Positions 24,583 to 32,273 of a stretch of 32,273 nucleotides of DNA are shown piece after piece. This stretch comes from an uncultured Lachnospiraceae bacterium (GTDB lineage: Bacteria; Bacillota; Clostridia; Lachnospirales; Lachnospiraceae). Every line of letters starts with the position of its first letter. Within the stretch, counting starts at the first letter, position 1. The notes beneath the pieces were generated by a model. It made no database searches, was not told where the DNA came from, and saw nothing but the letters and a program-made list of their open reading frames with translations. Both the position numbers and the translations under genes were made by a program. Location of the stretch: NCBI GenBank assembly GCA_937891165.1, contig CALAEX010000211.1:1-32273 (forward strand), in the 5' to 3' direction.

Positions 24583-24611
24583 ATTTTAACAGACTTTTCC
24601 CTCAAAGTAAA
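24583..24611 (-). promoter_or_regulatory. Promoter of the 104-aa/DUF2953/gerW operon
   Basis: Minus-strand TTTACT (24606-24611) and TAAAAT (24583-24588) are separated by 17 bases. The -35 matches four of six consensus positions, the -10 five of six. It lies in the 77-base gap after the 459-aa gene. Confidence 0.55.
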
Positions 24612-24636
24612 GAATTAGTTAATAGTACAGTAACAT

Positions 24637-26016
24637 TTAATAACAACTGCGTAAAAGTTCTATACTAACTTTCTTTTCTTGCTCATCTCGACATCCAAAT
24701 AAAGAGTTTCTCACATAATTCATTACTTCTGTATGATTATTAAAATAAACTGGAAGTTCTTTTAATACTGCTGCCATTACTGCTCTATTACGAATTCTAG
24801 AACCATCTTCTAATACATTCTTTAAGTCTAACAAAAATGCATCCTTTACTTTCTTTAAATAATCTTCCAGTTGTTCTTTTGTTTCTTCTGCTAATGCAGC
24901 ATAGGCACTACCGGAATTTAAACGCTGTACTACTAATAATCTATGGAATACAACAGAAAGCATTAATTCTTCTACTTTTTGTTCCATTCCTTCTTTTACA
25001 AACAATAGCAATGCTTCTAAACTACTTACTTCTTCTGAAATCGTTTCCATCTCTGTTTCAATACCTTCAAACAAAGTTTCTGTAGTTATCTCTTGATTAG
25101 AAAGTAACTGTTCTGCAATTTCTGTTGGTCTCTGTGATGCTTTTTCTGCTTCTAGCGAAAAATATTGTTTTGTAAATAAAACAGTTAATAATGCATTTGC
25201 AATCGTTTGTATTGCACCAAGACATTCTGTTGCATTACGAATATAAGCTGTCCCTGCCTCTAAAGATACTTTTCTTTCTTCATATTCTTCTTTTGTCAAT
25301 TCAGACAAATCCTTACTTTCAAATAACTTCTTTACCTTATCCAATTTTGGATAAGTCTTTGCCATTCCCTTTGGTGTATAAAGTCCAGCAGCACTCCGAA
25401 GCATATAATCAAACATATCTACCCCTTGATTATCTGCCTGCTCATAAATAGAAAATGCATTTTCTACTAATTCCAAAAACTTACTTTTTGTCATTCGCAC
25501 TGGAAGACAAGATAGCATTTCTTTAATATGCTCATTGATTAAAGCTGGTTCTTCTTCTGAAAAAATCCACTTTAAAATTTCTCTTGCCACTTCATCATCA
25601 TCCATACTTCCAGCAATCTCTCGTTGTTCAAATTGTGCCTCTAAACGATTCATTATATATTCATACAATACAAACAAATCAGTATAAGCAGTTAAAATAT
25701 CCATACGGAAAATAATCTTTTCACGAATTTCTGCTAACTCTTTAATCGAAGCCTCATAAACTTCTGGGTCAAATGGTGCTAATAAAGTTTCTTTTATTAT
25801 TTTAGTAATTGTTTCTTCTAATTCTCGAATGGTTCTTCCTGTTTTAATTCTTCCTTCTGCTTTTGATTCCAAAAACATAGAAAGCTCCATATCCAGATTA
25901 TAAAAGGAAAGCATTCCATACGCCGATGCCATTCGTTTCATCAAGTCTGGCAAACTTTGCTCTAGATTTCTTCCTGCCTTTAAGTCTCCTGATAATTGTC
26001 GTACTGATTTTCCCAT
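24637..26016 (-). CDS. Unrecognised 459-aa all-helical protein
   Basis: I do not recognise this family. The product is predicted to be almost entirely alpha-helical and soluble, rich in Glu, Leu and Lys, with no signal peptide, membrane helix, nucleotide-binding loop or cysteine cluster. Possible coiled-coil stretches are at ~55-110, 225-260 and 300-345. The C-terminus has short repeats of helix-turn-helix-like character (RAVMAAVLKELPVYF). GGAAG lies five bases before the ATG at 26016. The gene stands alone between a relic element upstream and the gerW operon promoter downstream. Confidence 0.7.
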   Translation of the reverse strand: MGKSVRQLSGDLKAGRNLEQSLPDLMKRMASAYGMLSFYNLDMELSMFLESKAEGRIKTGRTIRELEETITKIIKETLLAPFDPEVYEASIKELAEIREKIIFRMDILTAYTDLFVLYEYIMNRLEAQFEQREIAGSMDDDEVAREILKWIFSEEEPALINEHIKEMLSCLPVRMTKSKFLELVENAFSIYEQADNQGVDMFDYMLRSAAGLYTPKGMAKTYPKLDKVKKLFESKDLSELTKEEYEERKVSLEAGTAYIRNATECLGAIQTIANALLTVLFTKQYFSLEAEKASQRPTEIAEQLLSNQEITTETLFEGIETEMETISEEVSSLEALLLFVKEGMEQKVEELMLSVVFHRLLVVQRLNSGSAYAALAEETKEQLEDYLKKVKDAFLLDLKNVLEDGSRIRNRAVMAAVLKELPVYFNNHTEVMNYVRNSLFGCRDEQEKKVSIELLRSCY

Positions 26017-26044
26017 GGTACTTCCGTTACTGAAAACTTATAAA

Positions 26045-26155
26045 AGTTTAAAAAACTTTATATTTCATTCCTACTTCTTCGTATCCGATTTTGCCGAAGC
26101 TACTTTCGTTTGGCATAATACTCCATAGGCTTAAATTCCCCACTAACGAGTGGGT
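26045..26155 (-). mobile_element. Relic of an IS200/IS605-family tnpB 3' end
   Basis: On the minus strand a 6-bp hairpin, CCCACT/AGTGGG (26139-26154), is followed by sequence whose reading gives GEFKPMEYYAKRK and then, after a one-base frame change, VASAKSDTKK-stop-E. Both resemble the C-terminal end of clostridial TnpB proteins (GEFxPxE ... SDTxKQE). A further AAAGTT/AACTTT inverted repeat lies at 26043-26059. The frame change and the stop in place of Gln point to decay. No upstream TnpB domains remain. The conserved 3' end is also where guide RNAs of these elements are made, so an RNA remnant is possible. Confidence 0.55.
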
Positions 26156-26158
26156 ACA

Positions 26159-26194
26159 TATTATAAGTATCTTTTTTTATGATAACTTATAATA
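26159..26194. repeat. Long AT-rich inverted repeat next to the tnpB relic
   Basis: TATTATAAGTATC (26159-26171) pairs with GATAACTTATAATA (26181-26194) apart from one bulged base, around a T-rich loop (A-rich on the minus strand). The T-run is inside the loop, so it is not a normal terminator for the rhomboid-like gene. It may belong to the relic element's end. Confidence 0.5.
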
Positions 26195-26266
26195 CCAGTA
26201 ACATACTCCTTTTTTTACTTTATTTGCCAAATATTATAATTGCTTGGTTCTTGCTTATCTATACTG

Positions 26267-27253
26267 TTATTTTACATCTGTATTCGATGGGATAATACGC
26301 TTGACATGTTCATGCGTATACAAATGGTCCATACAATATTCATAATTGCCCTCGCATTTCGAACAAAAACGAAATTCTAATGTTTCATCATCTAATTCTG
26401 TTCTTCCACAAATCGCACATTTATGTCTTGTAATGACATTTCTTCCTTGATGCACCGTTGCATTTCCCGCTTGCTTTGCTTGACGCATCTTTTTCTGAAA
26501 TTCTGCTTTTCGTTTATACTCTGCCGGTGAAATACGACTAAAGTTTCTAGTAGAAAAGAAGAATAAAATAAAGTTAAGTAAAGATGCCACAATCACTATC
26601 TTTGTTGATAAATCTCCCATCAAGAAATTATATGTCAATAAAACAGCATCAATAATACCAATTACCTTTGCTTTAATTGGGATTAAAAACATAAATAGAA
26701 ATTGTATATTTGGATAAGTTGCCGCAAATGCAAGTAAAATAGACATATTGATATAATAAGTGCTAAATTGATAGAAACCAATTGCTGGTAACAAAGTTCG
26801 TTTTCCATCAATCAATACACTTCCATATGTTGTAAATACATCATAAGCTCCATTTTCTCCTAAGCTTTCAATCACATCCGCAAACTGTACATTTGCAATA
26901 CCATAAAGTATAAAACTTCCTAAAATGGTAAATAACATTCCAGAAAAGATATATACATTATATCGAAATGTTCCCCATGTCTGCTCTAGCGAAACACCCA
27001 AAGAGTAATAACAATACAACATAATCAATGTAAAAACACTCAGACTTTCTGGCGGAATTAACACCCAAGTAAATAACCTCCATACCTGTCCATGTAGAAT
27101 TAAGTACGGATTCAAATAAAGATAATTCATAATATTAGGTGCAATAATCTCTAGTAAATACCCAATCGCATAACAAATAATTAAAAGCATTGGCAAATTA
27201 CGAATCGCATACTTTCCATACTTATATTCCATTTTATACAACCACTTTCCCAT
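26267..27253 (-). CDS. Rhomboid-like membrane protein without catalytic serine, with C-terminal Cys/His zinc-finger-like tail
   Basis: A 328-aa protein with about six membrane helices (residues ~20-235) arranged like the rhomboid/derlin superfamily. HGQVWRLFTWVLIPP (54-68) and SLGVSLEQTWGTFRYNVYIF (84-103) resemble rhomboid loop 1 and helix 2, and PNIQFLFMFLIPIKAK (181-196) resembles helix 5. The GxSG serine motif and the catalytic histidine are not seen, so it should be proteolytically inactive. A basic cytoplasmic linker leads to Cys279, Cys282, Cys297, Cys300, Cys307 and His310/314/316, a probable zinc site. It starts 24 bases after corA, likely in the same transcript. Confidence 0.75.
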   Translation of the reverse strand: MGKWLYKMEYKYGKYAIRNLPMLLIICYAIGYLLEIIAPNIMNYLYLNPYLILHGQVWRLFTWVLIPPESLSVFTLIMLYCYYSLGVSLEQTWGTFRYNVYIFSGMLFTILGSFILYGIANVQFADVIESLGENGAYDVFTTYGSVLIDGKRTLLPAIGFYQFSTYYINMSILLAFAATYPNIQFLFMFLIPIKAKVIGIIDAVLLTYNFLMGDLSTKIVIVASLLNFILFFFSTRNFSRISPAEYKRKAEFQKKMRQAKQAGNATVHQGRNVITRHKCAICGRTELDDETLEFRFCSKCEGNYEYCMDHLYTHEHVKRIIPSNTDVK

Positions 27254-27277
27254 AATTCTCCTTCCTTTTTGATTCGG

Positions 27278-28225
27278 TTAAAATATATCTTTTTTATGAA
27301 AAATCAAAGTCACTAATGCTGCTAATATCACAGCAACACCTAGTACACAATAAAAGCCATAAGGATTATCTTTTCCTGGCAGTGGTACATTCATTCCATA
27401 AAAACTAGCTATCATCGTTGGTATCGACATAACAATGGTTACCGTTGCCAAAAACTTCATTACAATATTTAAATTATTACTAATAACGGAAGCAAATGTA
27501 TCTACCATACCGCCTAAAATGCCATTATAAATATTTGCCATCTCCATTGCCTGTTTATTTTCAATAATGACATCCTCTAATAATTCTTCATCTTCTGGAT
27601 ACTGCTTTACATTTTGATTTTTTAACATTTTTTCAAAGACACCCTCATTGGCACGTAGCGAAGTAGTAAAATATACTAAACTCTTTTGCAATTCTAATAA
27701 TTCAAATAATTCTTTATTTTTTTGTGATACATGTAACTTGTCTTCAATCAACTCACTTTGGCGATTAATAGCACGTAAATATTGTAAAAATTGTGTTGCC
27801 ACACGATAGAAAATCTGCAGAATAAATCTTGTCTTTTTATAAGTACAAAATGTTTTCATTCGACCTGATTTAATATGTGTCAGTACAGGAGTTTCTACTA
27901 AACATACCGTAATAATCGTATTTTTAATACTAATAATTGCTAATGGCATTGTAATATATCTATCTTTTTCCTGATTCTCTACTTCTTCTTTTTCAATATA
28001 CGGAATATCAATTACAATTAATGTATAATCTTCCTCCACTTCAAGTCTGGCACGTTCTTCTGGATCCAAAGCTGCTCTAAGCACATCTTCTTCTAACTGA
28101 CATTCCTCAGAAATTTGACTTATTTCCTGTGGCGTGGGGTTTGTCATGGAAATCCAGCAATCTTTCTCTGGCTTGTCAATCCGAATAAATGTTTTATCTT
28201 CCATAGTTTTAAAAATTTCAACCAT
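27278..28225 (-). CDS. corA: CorA-family divalent metal (Mg2+) transporter
   Basis: A 315-aa inner membrane channel. A large N-terminal cytoplasmic domain ends in a long helix. Two C-terminal membrane helices are joined by the signature YGMNVP (GMN selectivity motif), and the C-terminus is basic (HKKDIF). Length matches the Thermotoga-type CorA family. The ATG at 28225 lies eight bases after AAGGAGG. A longer frame to 28270 starts inside a leader hairpin and puts the ribosome site inside the coding region, so it is rejected. It has its own consensus promoter. Confidence 0.93.
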   Translation of the reverse strand: MVEIFKTMEDKTFIRIDKPEKDCWISMTNPTPQEISQISEECQLEEDVLRAALDPEERARLEVEEDYTLIVIDIPYIEKEEVENQEKDRYITMPLAIISIKNTIITVCLVETPVLTHIKSGRMKTFCTYKKTRFILQIFYRVATQFLQYLRAINRQSELIEDKLHVSQKNKELFELLELQKSLVYFTTSLRANEGVFEKMLKNQNVKQYPEDEELLEDVIIENKQAMEMANIYNGILGGMVDTFASVISNNLNIVMKFLATVTIVMSIPTMIASFYGMNVPLPGKDNPYGFYCVLGVAVILAALVTLIFHKKDIF

Positions 28226-28250
28226 CGCCATCGCCTCCTTCGAAGAATGG

Positions 28251-28279
28251 AAAAGGCAGATTGTTGTCATCTGCCTTTT
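28251..28279 (-). promoter_or_regulatory. Hairpin at the 5' end of the corA leader
   Basis: AAAAGGCAGA (28251-28260) pairs perfectly with TCTGCCTTTT (28270-28279) around nine bases. The corA promoter lies upstream, so the hairpin would be within a few bases of the mRNA 5' end and ~15 bases before the ribosome site. It may also terminate the CPBP transcript, though only four Ts follow. Confidence 0.7.
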
Positions 28280-28291
28280 CTCTTTTCCCTT

Positions 28292-28320
28292 ATTATAATT
28301 TCCTCTTACCTATTCGTCAA
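28292..28320 (-). promoter_or_regulatory. Sigma-A promoter of corA
   Basis: Minus-strand TTGACG (28315-28320) and TATAAT (28292-28297) are spaced by exactly 17 bases. Predicted transcription starts near 28285, just before the leader hairpin. It lies 20 bases beyond the CPBP stop codon. Confidence 0.85.
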
Positions 28321-28339
28321 ATGAATTTTCAGTAAATTT

Positions 28340-29197
28340 TTATTTTGTTATGATTTTTTTCTTTGCTTTTGGAAATAGCTTCACTGCTATAAGGAAAAAC
28401 ATAACACCTACTATTGCTATTGCTACAATACCTAACATAGTTTCTGTCAATTGCTGTGGCAAATGGGATAACAATTCTGCCGAACCATTGACAAATGCAT
28501 GTAATAATATGGATGCCCAAATAGAATGAAAATATTCTACTACAAAGCCTAAGATAAGTCCCATAGCAAAAGCATATGTTCCTTGAATTAAATTTCCATG
28601 ATAAATACCAAATAATATAGCTTGCAATATGTTTGCTGCCATAAACGGCATAATTTTTTCTGCTTTTCTCATAGTAATGCCACGGAATAACAGTTCTTCT
28701 GCTAACGGTGCTAAAATGACTGTCACAAACAAAGACAACCATACACTTCCACCAAGTAATGTTTCCATTAAAGCATCATATTCTTCTATCAATGCTTGTG
28801 GCAACAATGGATAAATTATATTCAAACACATGGAAATTAAACATTGTAATGACACTCCCATCAAAGCCAAAGAAAGAAATAATGTTCCATTCGATACTTG
28901 TTTAAAAGAAGCATCTCTAACTGGCCGATGCTTTCTATACCAAATAATTCCTAGCAATAAGGTACTTGCTGTTGCAATTGCAGTAACTGTCATAAGAAAA
29001 TCTGGATTTAATAGTTGTGTTTCTATAAAAACAAACAATTCTGCTTCTGAAATACCTTCCGCTACTCCTCTTGCTGTTACCAATATTGTATAAACAAACA
29101 TTCCAACAAAAGAAATCAAAATCTGGCATCCATAAGCAGCAAACAATGGTAAGAAACAGCCAAACAATTTTCCTGCAAAACTAATACTTTGTTTCAT
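28340..29197 (-). CDS. CPBP/CAAX-family intramembrane metalloprotease
   Basis: A 285-aa membrane protein with about eight helices. It has the motifs of the CPBP (Abi) family: EELLFRG (167-173), where the glutamates and arginine line the active site, then YHGN (199-202) and LLHAFVNG (231-238), whose histidines complete the metal site. All catalytic residues are present. Members process prenylated or bacteriocin-type peptides or act in immunity; nothing here indicates its substrate. Its ATG overlaps the stop of the GntR gene by four bases (ATGA), so the two are translationally coupled. Confidence 0.92.
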   Translation of the reverse strand: MKQSISFAGKLFGCFLPLFAAYGCQILISFVGMFVYTILVTARGVAEGISEAELFVFIETQLLNPDFLMTVTAIATASTLLLGIIWYRKHRPVRDASFKQVSNGTLFLSLALMGVSLQCLISMCLNIIYPLLPQALIEEYDALMETLLGGSVWLSLFVTVILAPLAEELLFRGITMRKAEKIMPFMAANILQAILFGIYHGNLIQGTYAFAMGLILGFVVEYFHSIWASILLHAFVNGSAELLSHLPQQLTETMLGIVAIAIVGVMFFLIAVKLFPKAKKKIITK

Positions 29198-29865
29198 GAT
29201 AAACCCTCTTTGTTCATATTGCGAATCGTTTGAATGATATGCTCATGTGCTAGTTTTTCGGCTAATTCCCCATCTCTTTGACGAATTGCTTCTAAAATAG
29301 CGGTGTGTTCTTCATTCGCTTTCATTGCACGTTCTTCTTTCGCCAACGATTTTTTTCGCATACGCTCTACATATTGATGAAACGTAGTAAGCTCATGTTC
29401 TAAAATTTTACTACCAGAAGCACAATAGATACATTCATGAAATTTATTATCTAATTCCACTAATTGTTCATAATGTTTCTTTTTTGCATGAAATTCAGAC
29501 AAATAAATAATTTCTTCTATATTTTCAATTTCTTCTTCTGTCATTCGTTCGCAAGCCCACCTTGCCGCTAAACCTTCTAAGTAAGAACGAATTACATAAA
29601 TATCATGAATATCTTTTTGAGAAATTCCGGTTACATAAGCACCTTTATTTGGCACAATACTAACTAGACCCTCCAGCTCCAATTGTCGCAGAGCTTCTCT
29701 TACTGGTGTACGACTTACTCCAAGCTCTGCTCCAATCGTTGCTTCTTTTAACTCTTCATGTTCGCTGTATTTCCCAGAGAGAATATCCTCTCGAAGCTTA
29801 TGAAACACTCTCCACCTTAGTGAATATTTATCCGTTACTTCGTTTTTGTCTCTGCTCTCTCCCAT
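29194..29865 (-). CDS. GntR-family transcriptional regulator, FCD (FadR) subfamily
   Basis: A 223-aa DNA-binding regulator. The N-terminal winged helix-turn-helix (~15-80) has EATIGAELGVSRTPVREALRQLELEGLV. The helical FCD ligand domain (~88-215) has the usual metal/ligand residues: Asp and His in LDNKFHE, His in NEEHTAIL, and the HEH segment near the C-terminus. It follows isocitrate dehydrogenase by 20 bases and likely controls this operon in response to an organic acid; that is inferred from family and position. Its operator would be upstream of the first gene, outside the window. Confidence 0.92.
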   Translation of the reverse strand: MGESRDKNEVTDKYSLRWRVFHKLREDILSGKYSEHEELKEATIGAELGVSRTPVREALRQLELEGLVSIVPNKGAYVTGISQKDIHDIYVIRSYLEGLAARWACERMTEEEIENIEEIIYLSEFHAKKKHYEQLVELDNKFHECIYCASGSKILEHELTTFHQYVERMRKKSLAKEERAMKANEEHTAILEAIRQRDGELAEKLAHEHIIQTIRNMNKEGLS

Positions 29866-29885
29866 CGGTTTACAACCTTCACTTT

Positions 29886-31055
29886 CTATTTCATTGCTGC
29901 AATTGTATCCATAATATAATTTGCAAATTCTTCGCCTGTAACACCAGTATCTCTACCTGTAATTACATATTTTTTCTCTGTTATCGTACAAATATCCAAT
30001 GCACGATACAATTTATCTGCTTTGTCATTATATCCAATATGACCAAGAAGCATTGCTGCTGCACGAATCACACTACATGGGTCTGCATATTTATCTCTAC
30101 CCTCTAATACCATACGAGGTGCAGAACCATGAATTGCTTCAAACATAGCATAACGTTTCCCAATATTGGCACTACCAGCAGTACCTACGCCACCTTGAAA
30201 TTCTGCTGCTTCATCTGTAATAATATCACCATAAAGATTTGGAAGAACTAATACTTGGAAATCTCTACGTCTCTTTTCATCAATTAACTTAGCAGTCATA
30301 ATATCAATATACCAGTCATCTGCTGTAATATCTGGATAATCTTTTGCAATTTCCTTAAAGATATCTAAAAACTTACCATCGGTTGTTTTAATAATATTTG
30401 CCTTTGTTACTGCGGTTACTCTTGTCTTATTGTTTGCCTTTGCATACTCAAATGCAGCACGAATAATACGCTCACAACCTTGAGTTGTTACTACTGTAAA
30501 GTCAACACCTAAATCTTCTGTGACATGAACACCTTTACTACCTACAGCATAAGCACCTTCGGTATTTTCACGATAGAATGTCCAATCAATTCCCTGCTCT
30601 GGAATACGTACAGGACGTACATTTGCAAATAAATCCAGTGCTTTTCTCATCGCTACATTAGCACTTTCTACATTTGGCCATGGGTCCCCTTTTCTAGGTG
30701 TTGTTGTAGGTCCTTTTAAAATGACATGACATTCTTTTAATTCTTCTAATACATCGGCTGGAATCGCAGCATTTTCTGCTACTCTACGCTCAATAGTTAA
30801 GCCATCAATTACTTTAAATTCTACTTTACCAGATTTTACTTCCTCTGCTAATAAATACTCTAAAATTCTCTGTGCCTGAGCTGTAATCGCTGGACCAATT
30901 CCATCACCACCACATACACCAATTTTTATTGTATCTAAACTAGCATAATCCAGGAAATCTCCTTGTGCTTTCATCACTTCTACACGCTTTAACTGTTCTT
31001 CTAATAGCTTTCCAAATGCTTCTTTTGCTTGTGCAATCTGACTACTATAATCCAT
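29886..31055 (-). CDS. icd: Isocitrate/isopropylmalate-family dehydrogenase, probably NAD-dependent isocitrate dehydrogenase
   Basis: A 389-aa beta-decarboxylating dehydrogenase. GDGIGPAITAQ near the N-terminus, then SANVAMRKALDLFANVRPVR and YRENTEGAYAVG for substrate binding, KANIIKTTDGKF with the catalytic lysine, NLYGDIITDEAAEFQGG with the metal-binding aspartate, and FEAIHGSAPRM near the cofactor site. The adjacent citrate synthase gene favours isocitrate over isopropylmalate as substrate. The ATG at 31055 lies nine bases after AAGGAG. An earlier ATG at 31079 overlaps the preceding stop codon and lacks a ribosome site. Confidence 0.88.
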   Translation of the reverse strand: MDYSSQIAQAKEAFGKLLEEQLKRVEVMKAQGDFLDYASLDTIKIGVCGGDGIGPAITAQAQRILEYLLAEEVKSGKVEFKVIDGLTIERRVAENAAIPADVLEELKECHVILKGPTTTPRKGDPWPNVESANVAMRKALDLFANVRPVRIPEQGIDWTFYRENTEGAYAVGSKGVHVTEDLGVDFTVVTTQGCERIIRAAFEYAKANNKTRVTAVTKANIIKTTDGKFLDIFKEIAKDYPDITADDWYIDIMTAKLIDEKRRRDFQVLVLPNLYGDIITDEAAEFQGGVGTAGSANIGKRYAMFEAIHGSAPRMVLEGRDKYADPCSVIRAAAMLLGHIGYNDKADKLYRALDICTITEKKYVITGRDTGVTGEEFANYIMDTIAAMK

Positions 31056-31078
31056 TATTATGTACTCCTTTTCTTCCA

Positions 31079-32273
31079 TTATTCTGTAATTGGTGGCAAA
31101 TTAACACCATGTTTTGCTTGACGTAACTGAATTTGTGCAGAAAGTTCTCTATCTGTAATAACCGTCACACGACCGCCTTCATACTGCTCATCTACCCAAG
31201 CTTTTAACTCTACTACAAGTGGATGATTCTTATCTAATGCATCATCACCTTTTAATCTAAATACCGTATTCATCCAATGTGCAATACCTGCTAAACCAGA
31301 AGTATTAGATACTGCTACTAATACTGGACGATTTAAGAACTTTTCTGTATCAAAAATATTGTAAATTTCTTCATTCTTTAATAAACCATCTGCATGAATA
31401 CCTGCTCTTGTCACATTAAAGTTTGCACCAACAAATGGCGTACGAGATGGAATTACATAGCCAATTTCTTTCTTAAAATATTCTGCAAGTTCTGTAATGA
31501 CAGTAGTATCCATACCATCTAATGTACCCTTTAACTGTGCATATTCAAATACCATTGCCTCTAATGGAGTATTACCTGTACGTTCTCCAATACCAAATAA
31601 AGAACAGTTAACACCAGAAGCACCATATAACCAAGCAGTTGTAGAGTTACTTACTGCCTTATAGAAGTCATTATGTCCATGCCATTCTAATAATTCAGAA
31701 GGCACACCCGCATGCACCATCAAGCCATAAATAATACCTTGTACAGAACGAGGAATTACTGCACCTGGGAAATTTACACCATAACCCATTGTATCACAAG
31801 CACGGATTTTTACTGGTATTCCATATTCCATTCCTAATTTCATCAACTCAAAACAAAATGGAATAACAAAACCATGAATATCAGAACGAGTAATATCTTC
31901 TAAATGACATCTTGGAGCAATACCTGTTTCTAAACATTCTCTTACTACGTTTAAATAATGTTGCATTGCCTGTGCTCTTGTCATCTTCATCTTATAGAAA
32001 ATATGATAATCGGAACAGCTTACTAAAATACCTGTTTCTTTAATACCAATTTCCTTTACTAACTCGAAATCCTTTTTACTAGCACGAATCCATGTGGTAC
32101 ATTCTGGGAACTTATACCCACGTTCCATACATTTATATAAAGCATCTCTGTCTTTTTTACTATAGACAAAAAATTCACTCTGACGAATTAAACCATTTGG
32201 TCCACCAAGTTTATGTAAATAATCGTAAATCGTTACAATCTGTTCTGGAGTATAAGGTGCTCTAGACTGCTGA
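31079..32273 (-). CDS. Re-citrate synthase / homocitrate-isopropylmalate synthase family, 5' end outside window
   Basis: The reading frame is open to the window edge: 48 codons before the ATG at 32128 (beginning QQSRAPYTPEQIVTIYDYL) continue the protein, so the true start is beyond 32273. At least 397 residues are visible. The DRE-TIM-type barrel shows HLEDITRSDIHG, ACDTMGYGVNFPG, LEWHGHNDFYKAVSN (metal-binding HxH) and GIGERTGNTPLEA. These fit the Re-face-specific citrate synthases known from Clostridium, often labelled isopropylmalate synthase. Position directly before isocitrate dehydrogenase supports citrate synthase over leucine synthesis. The start and an upstream aconitase cannot be checked here. 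Confidence 0.82.
   Translation of the reverse strand, partial: QQSRAPYTPEQIVTIYDYLHKLGGPNGLIRQSEFFVYSKKDRDALYKCMERGYKFPECTTWIRASKKDFELVKEIGIKETGILVSCSDYHIFYKMKMTRAQAMQHYLNVVRECLETGIAPRCHLEDITRSDIHGFVIPFCFELMKLGMEYGIPVKIRACDTMGYGVNFPGAVIPRSVQGIIYGLMVHAGVPSELLEWHGHNDFYKAVSNSTTAWLYGASGVNCSLFGIGERTGNTPLEAMVFEYAQLKGTLDGMDTTVITELAEYFKKEIGYVIPSRTPFVGANFNVTRAGIHADGLLKNEEIYNIFDTEKFLNRPVLVAVSNTSGLAGIAHWMNTVFRLKGDDALDKNHPLVVELKAWVDEQYEGGRVTVITDRELSAQIQLRQAKHGVNLPPITE

Noticed and set aside
28226..28270. Longer N-terminus for CorA starting inside the leader hairpin
   Set aside because: The start codon falls in the hairpin arm, the AAGGAGG site would be inside the coding region, and the extra residues do not look like CorA.
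28329..28742. 137-aa minus-strand reading frame inside the CPBP protease gene
   Set aside because: It lies in another frame of a clear conserved gene, with Cys/Tyr/Arg-rich composition typical of a shadow frame.

Overview
The window comes from a low-GC, spore-forming Firmicute, most likely a member of the Lachnospiraceae or a close clostridial relative. Evidence: very AT-rich DNA, strong AGGAGG-type ribosome binding sites, near-consensus sigma-A promoters, a gerW (ytfJ) sporulation pair, the yloU-fakA-recG block, and a Re-citrate synthase type gene next to an NAD-type isocitrate dehydrogenase. Every gene but one small one lies on the minus strand, so transcription runs from high to low coordinates. 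I saw no tRNA, rRNA, CRISPR array or prophage.

Right to left: 32273-28340 holds Re-citrate synthase (cut by the window edge), isocitrate dehydrogenase, a GntR/FCD regulator and a CPBP membrane protease, consistent with citrate-to-2-oxoglutarate (glutamate) synthesis. 28320-26267 has its own promoter and carries corA, whose leader begins with a hairpin, and a rhomboid-like membrane protein with a cysteine cluster but no catalytic serine motif. 26155-26045 looks like a decayed 3' end of an IS200/IS605-type tnpB. 26016-22892 holds an unrecognised 459-aa protein, a 104-aa orphan, a DUF2953 protein and GerW. rpmB follows with its own promoter and converges on a 45-aa plus-strand membrane peptide; the two share a terminator.

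22183-12785 runs yloU (Asp23 family), fakA, recG, then a three-gene glycosylation-like module: a large multi-span membrane protein, a GT2 polyprenyl-phosphate-sugar-synthase-like enzyme, and a DUF2298 (YYY) membrane protein. The two large membrane proteins appear to be distant paralogues. 12662-8283 is a compact capsule/exopolysaccharide control operon (membrane-anchored nucleotide-sugar dehydratase, PHP tyrosine phosphatase, Wzz-like modulator, BY-kinase with a strikingly repetitive tyrosine tail). It is preceded by a consensus promoter and a G8 tract and closed by a terminator. An RluD-type pseudouridine synthase overlapping recU comes next.

6681-557 is a histidine operon behind a consensus promoter: hisZ, hisG, hisD, hisB, hisA, and a hisIE fused to an N-terminal HisF-like barrel that has lost both catalytic aspartates. 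hisH and a normal hisF are absent. The operon ends with a 37-aa membrane peptide and an intrinsic terminator. A group II intron sits immediately after that terminator, and its maturase ORF runs off the left edge.

The best candidates for something undescribed are the pseudo-HisF/HisIE fusion, the paired YYY-type membrane proteins with their GT2, the rhomboid-like zinc protein with corA, and the 459-aa orphan family.
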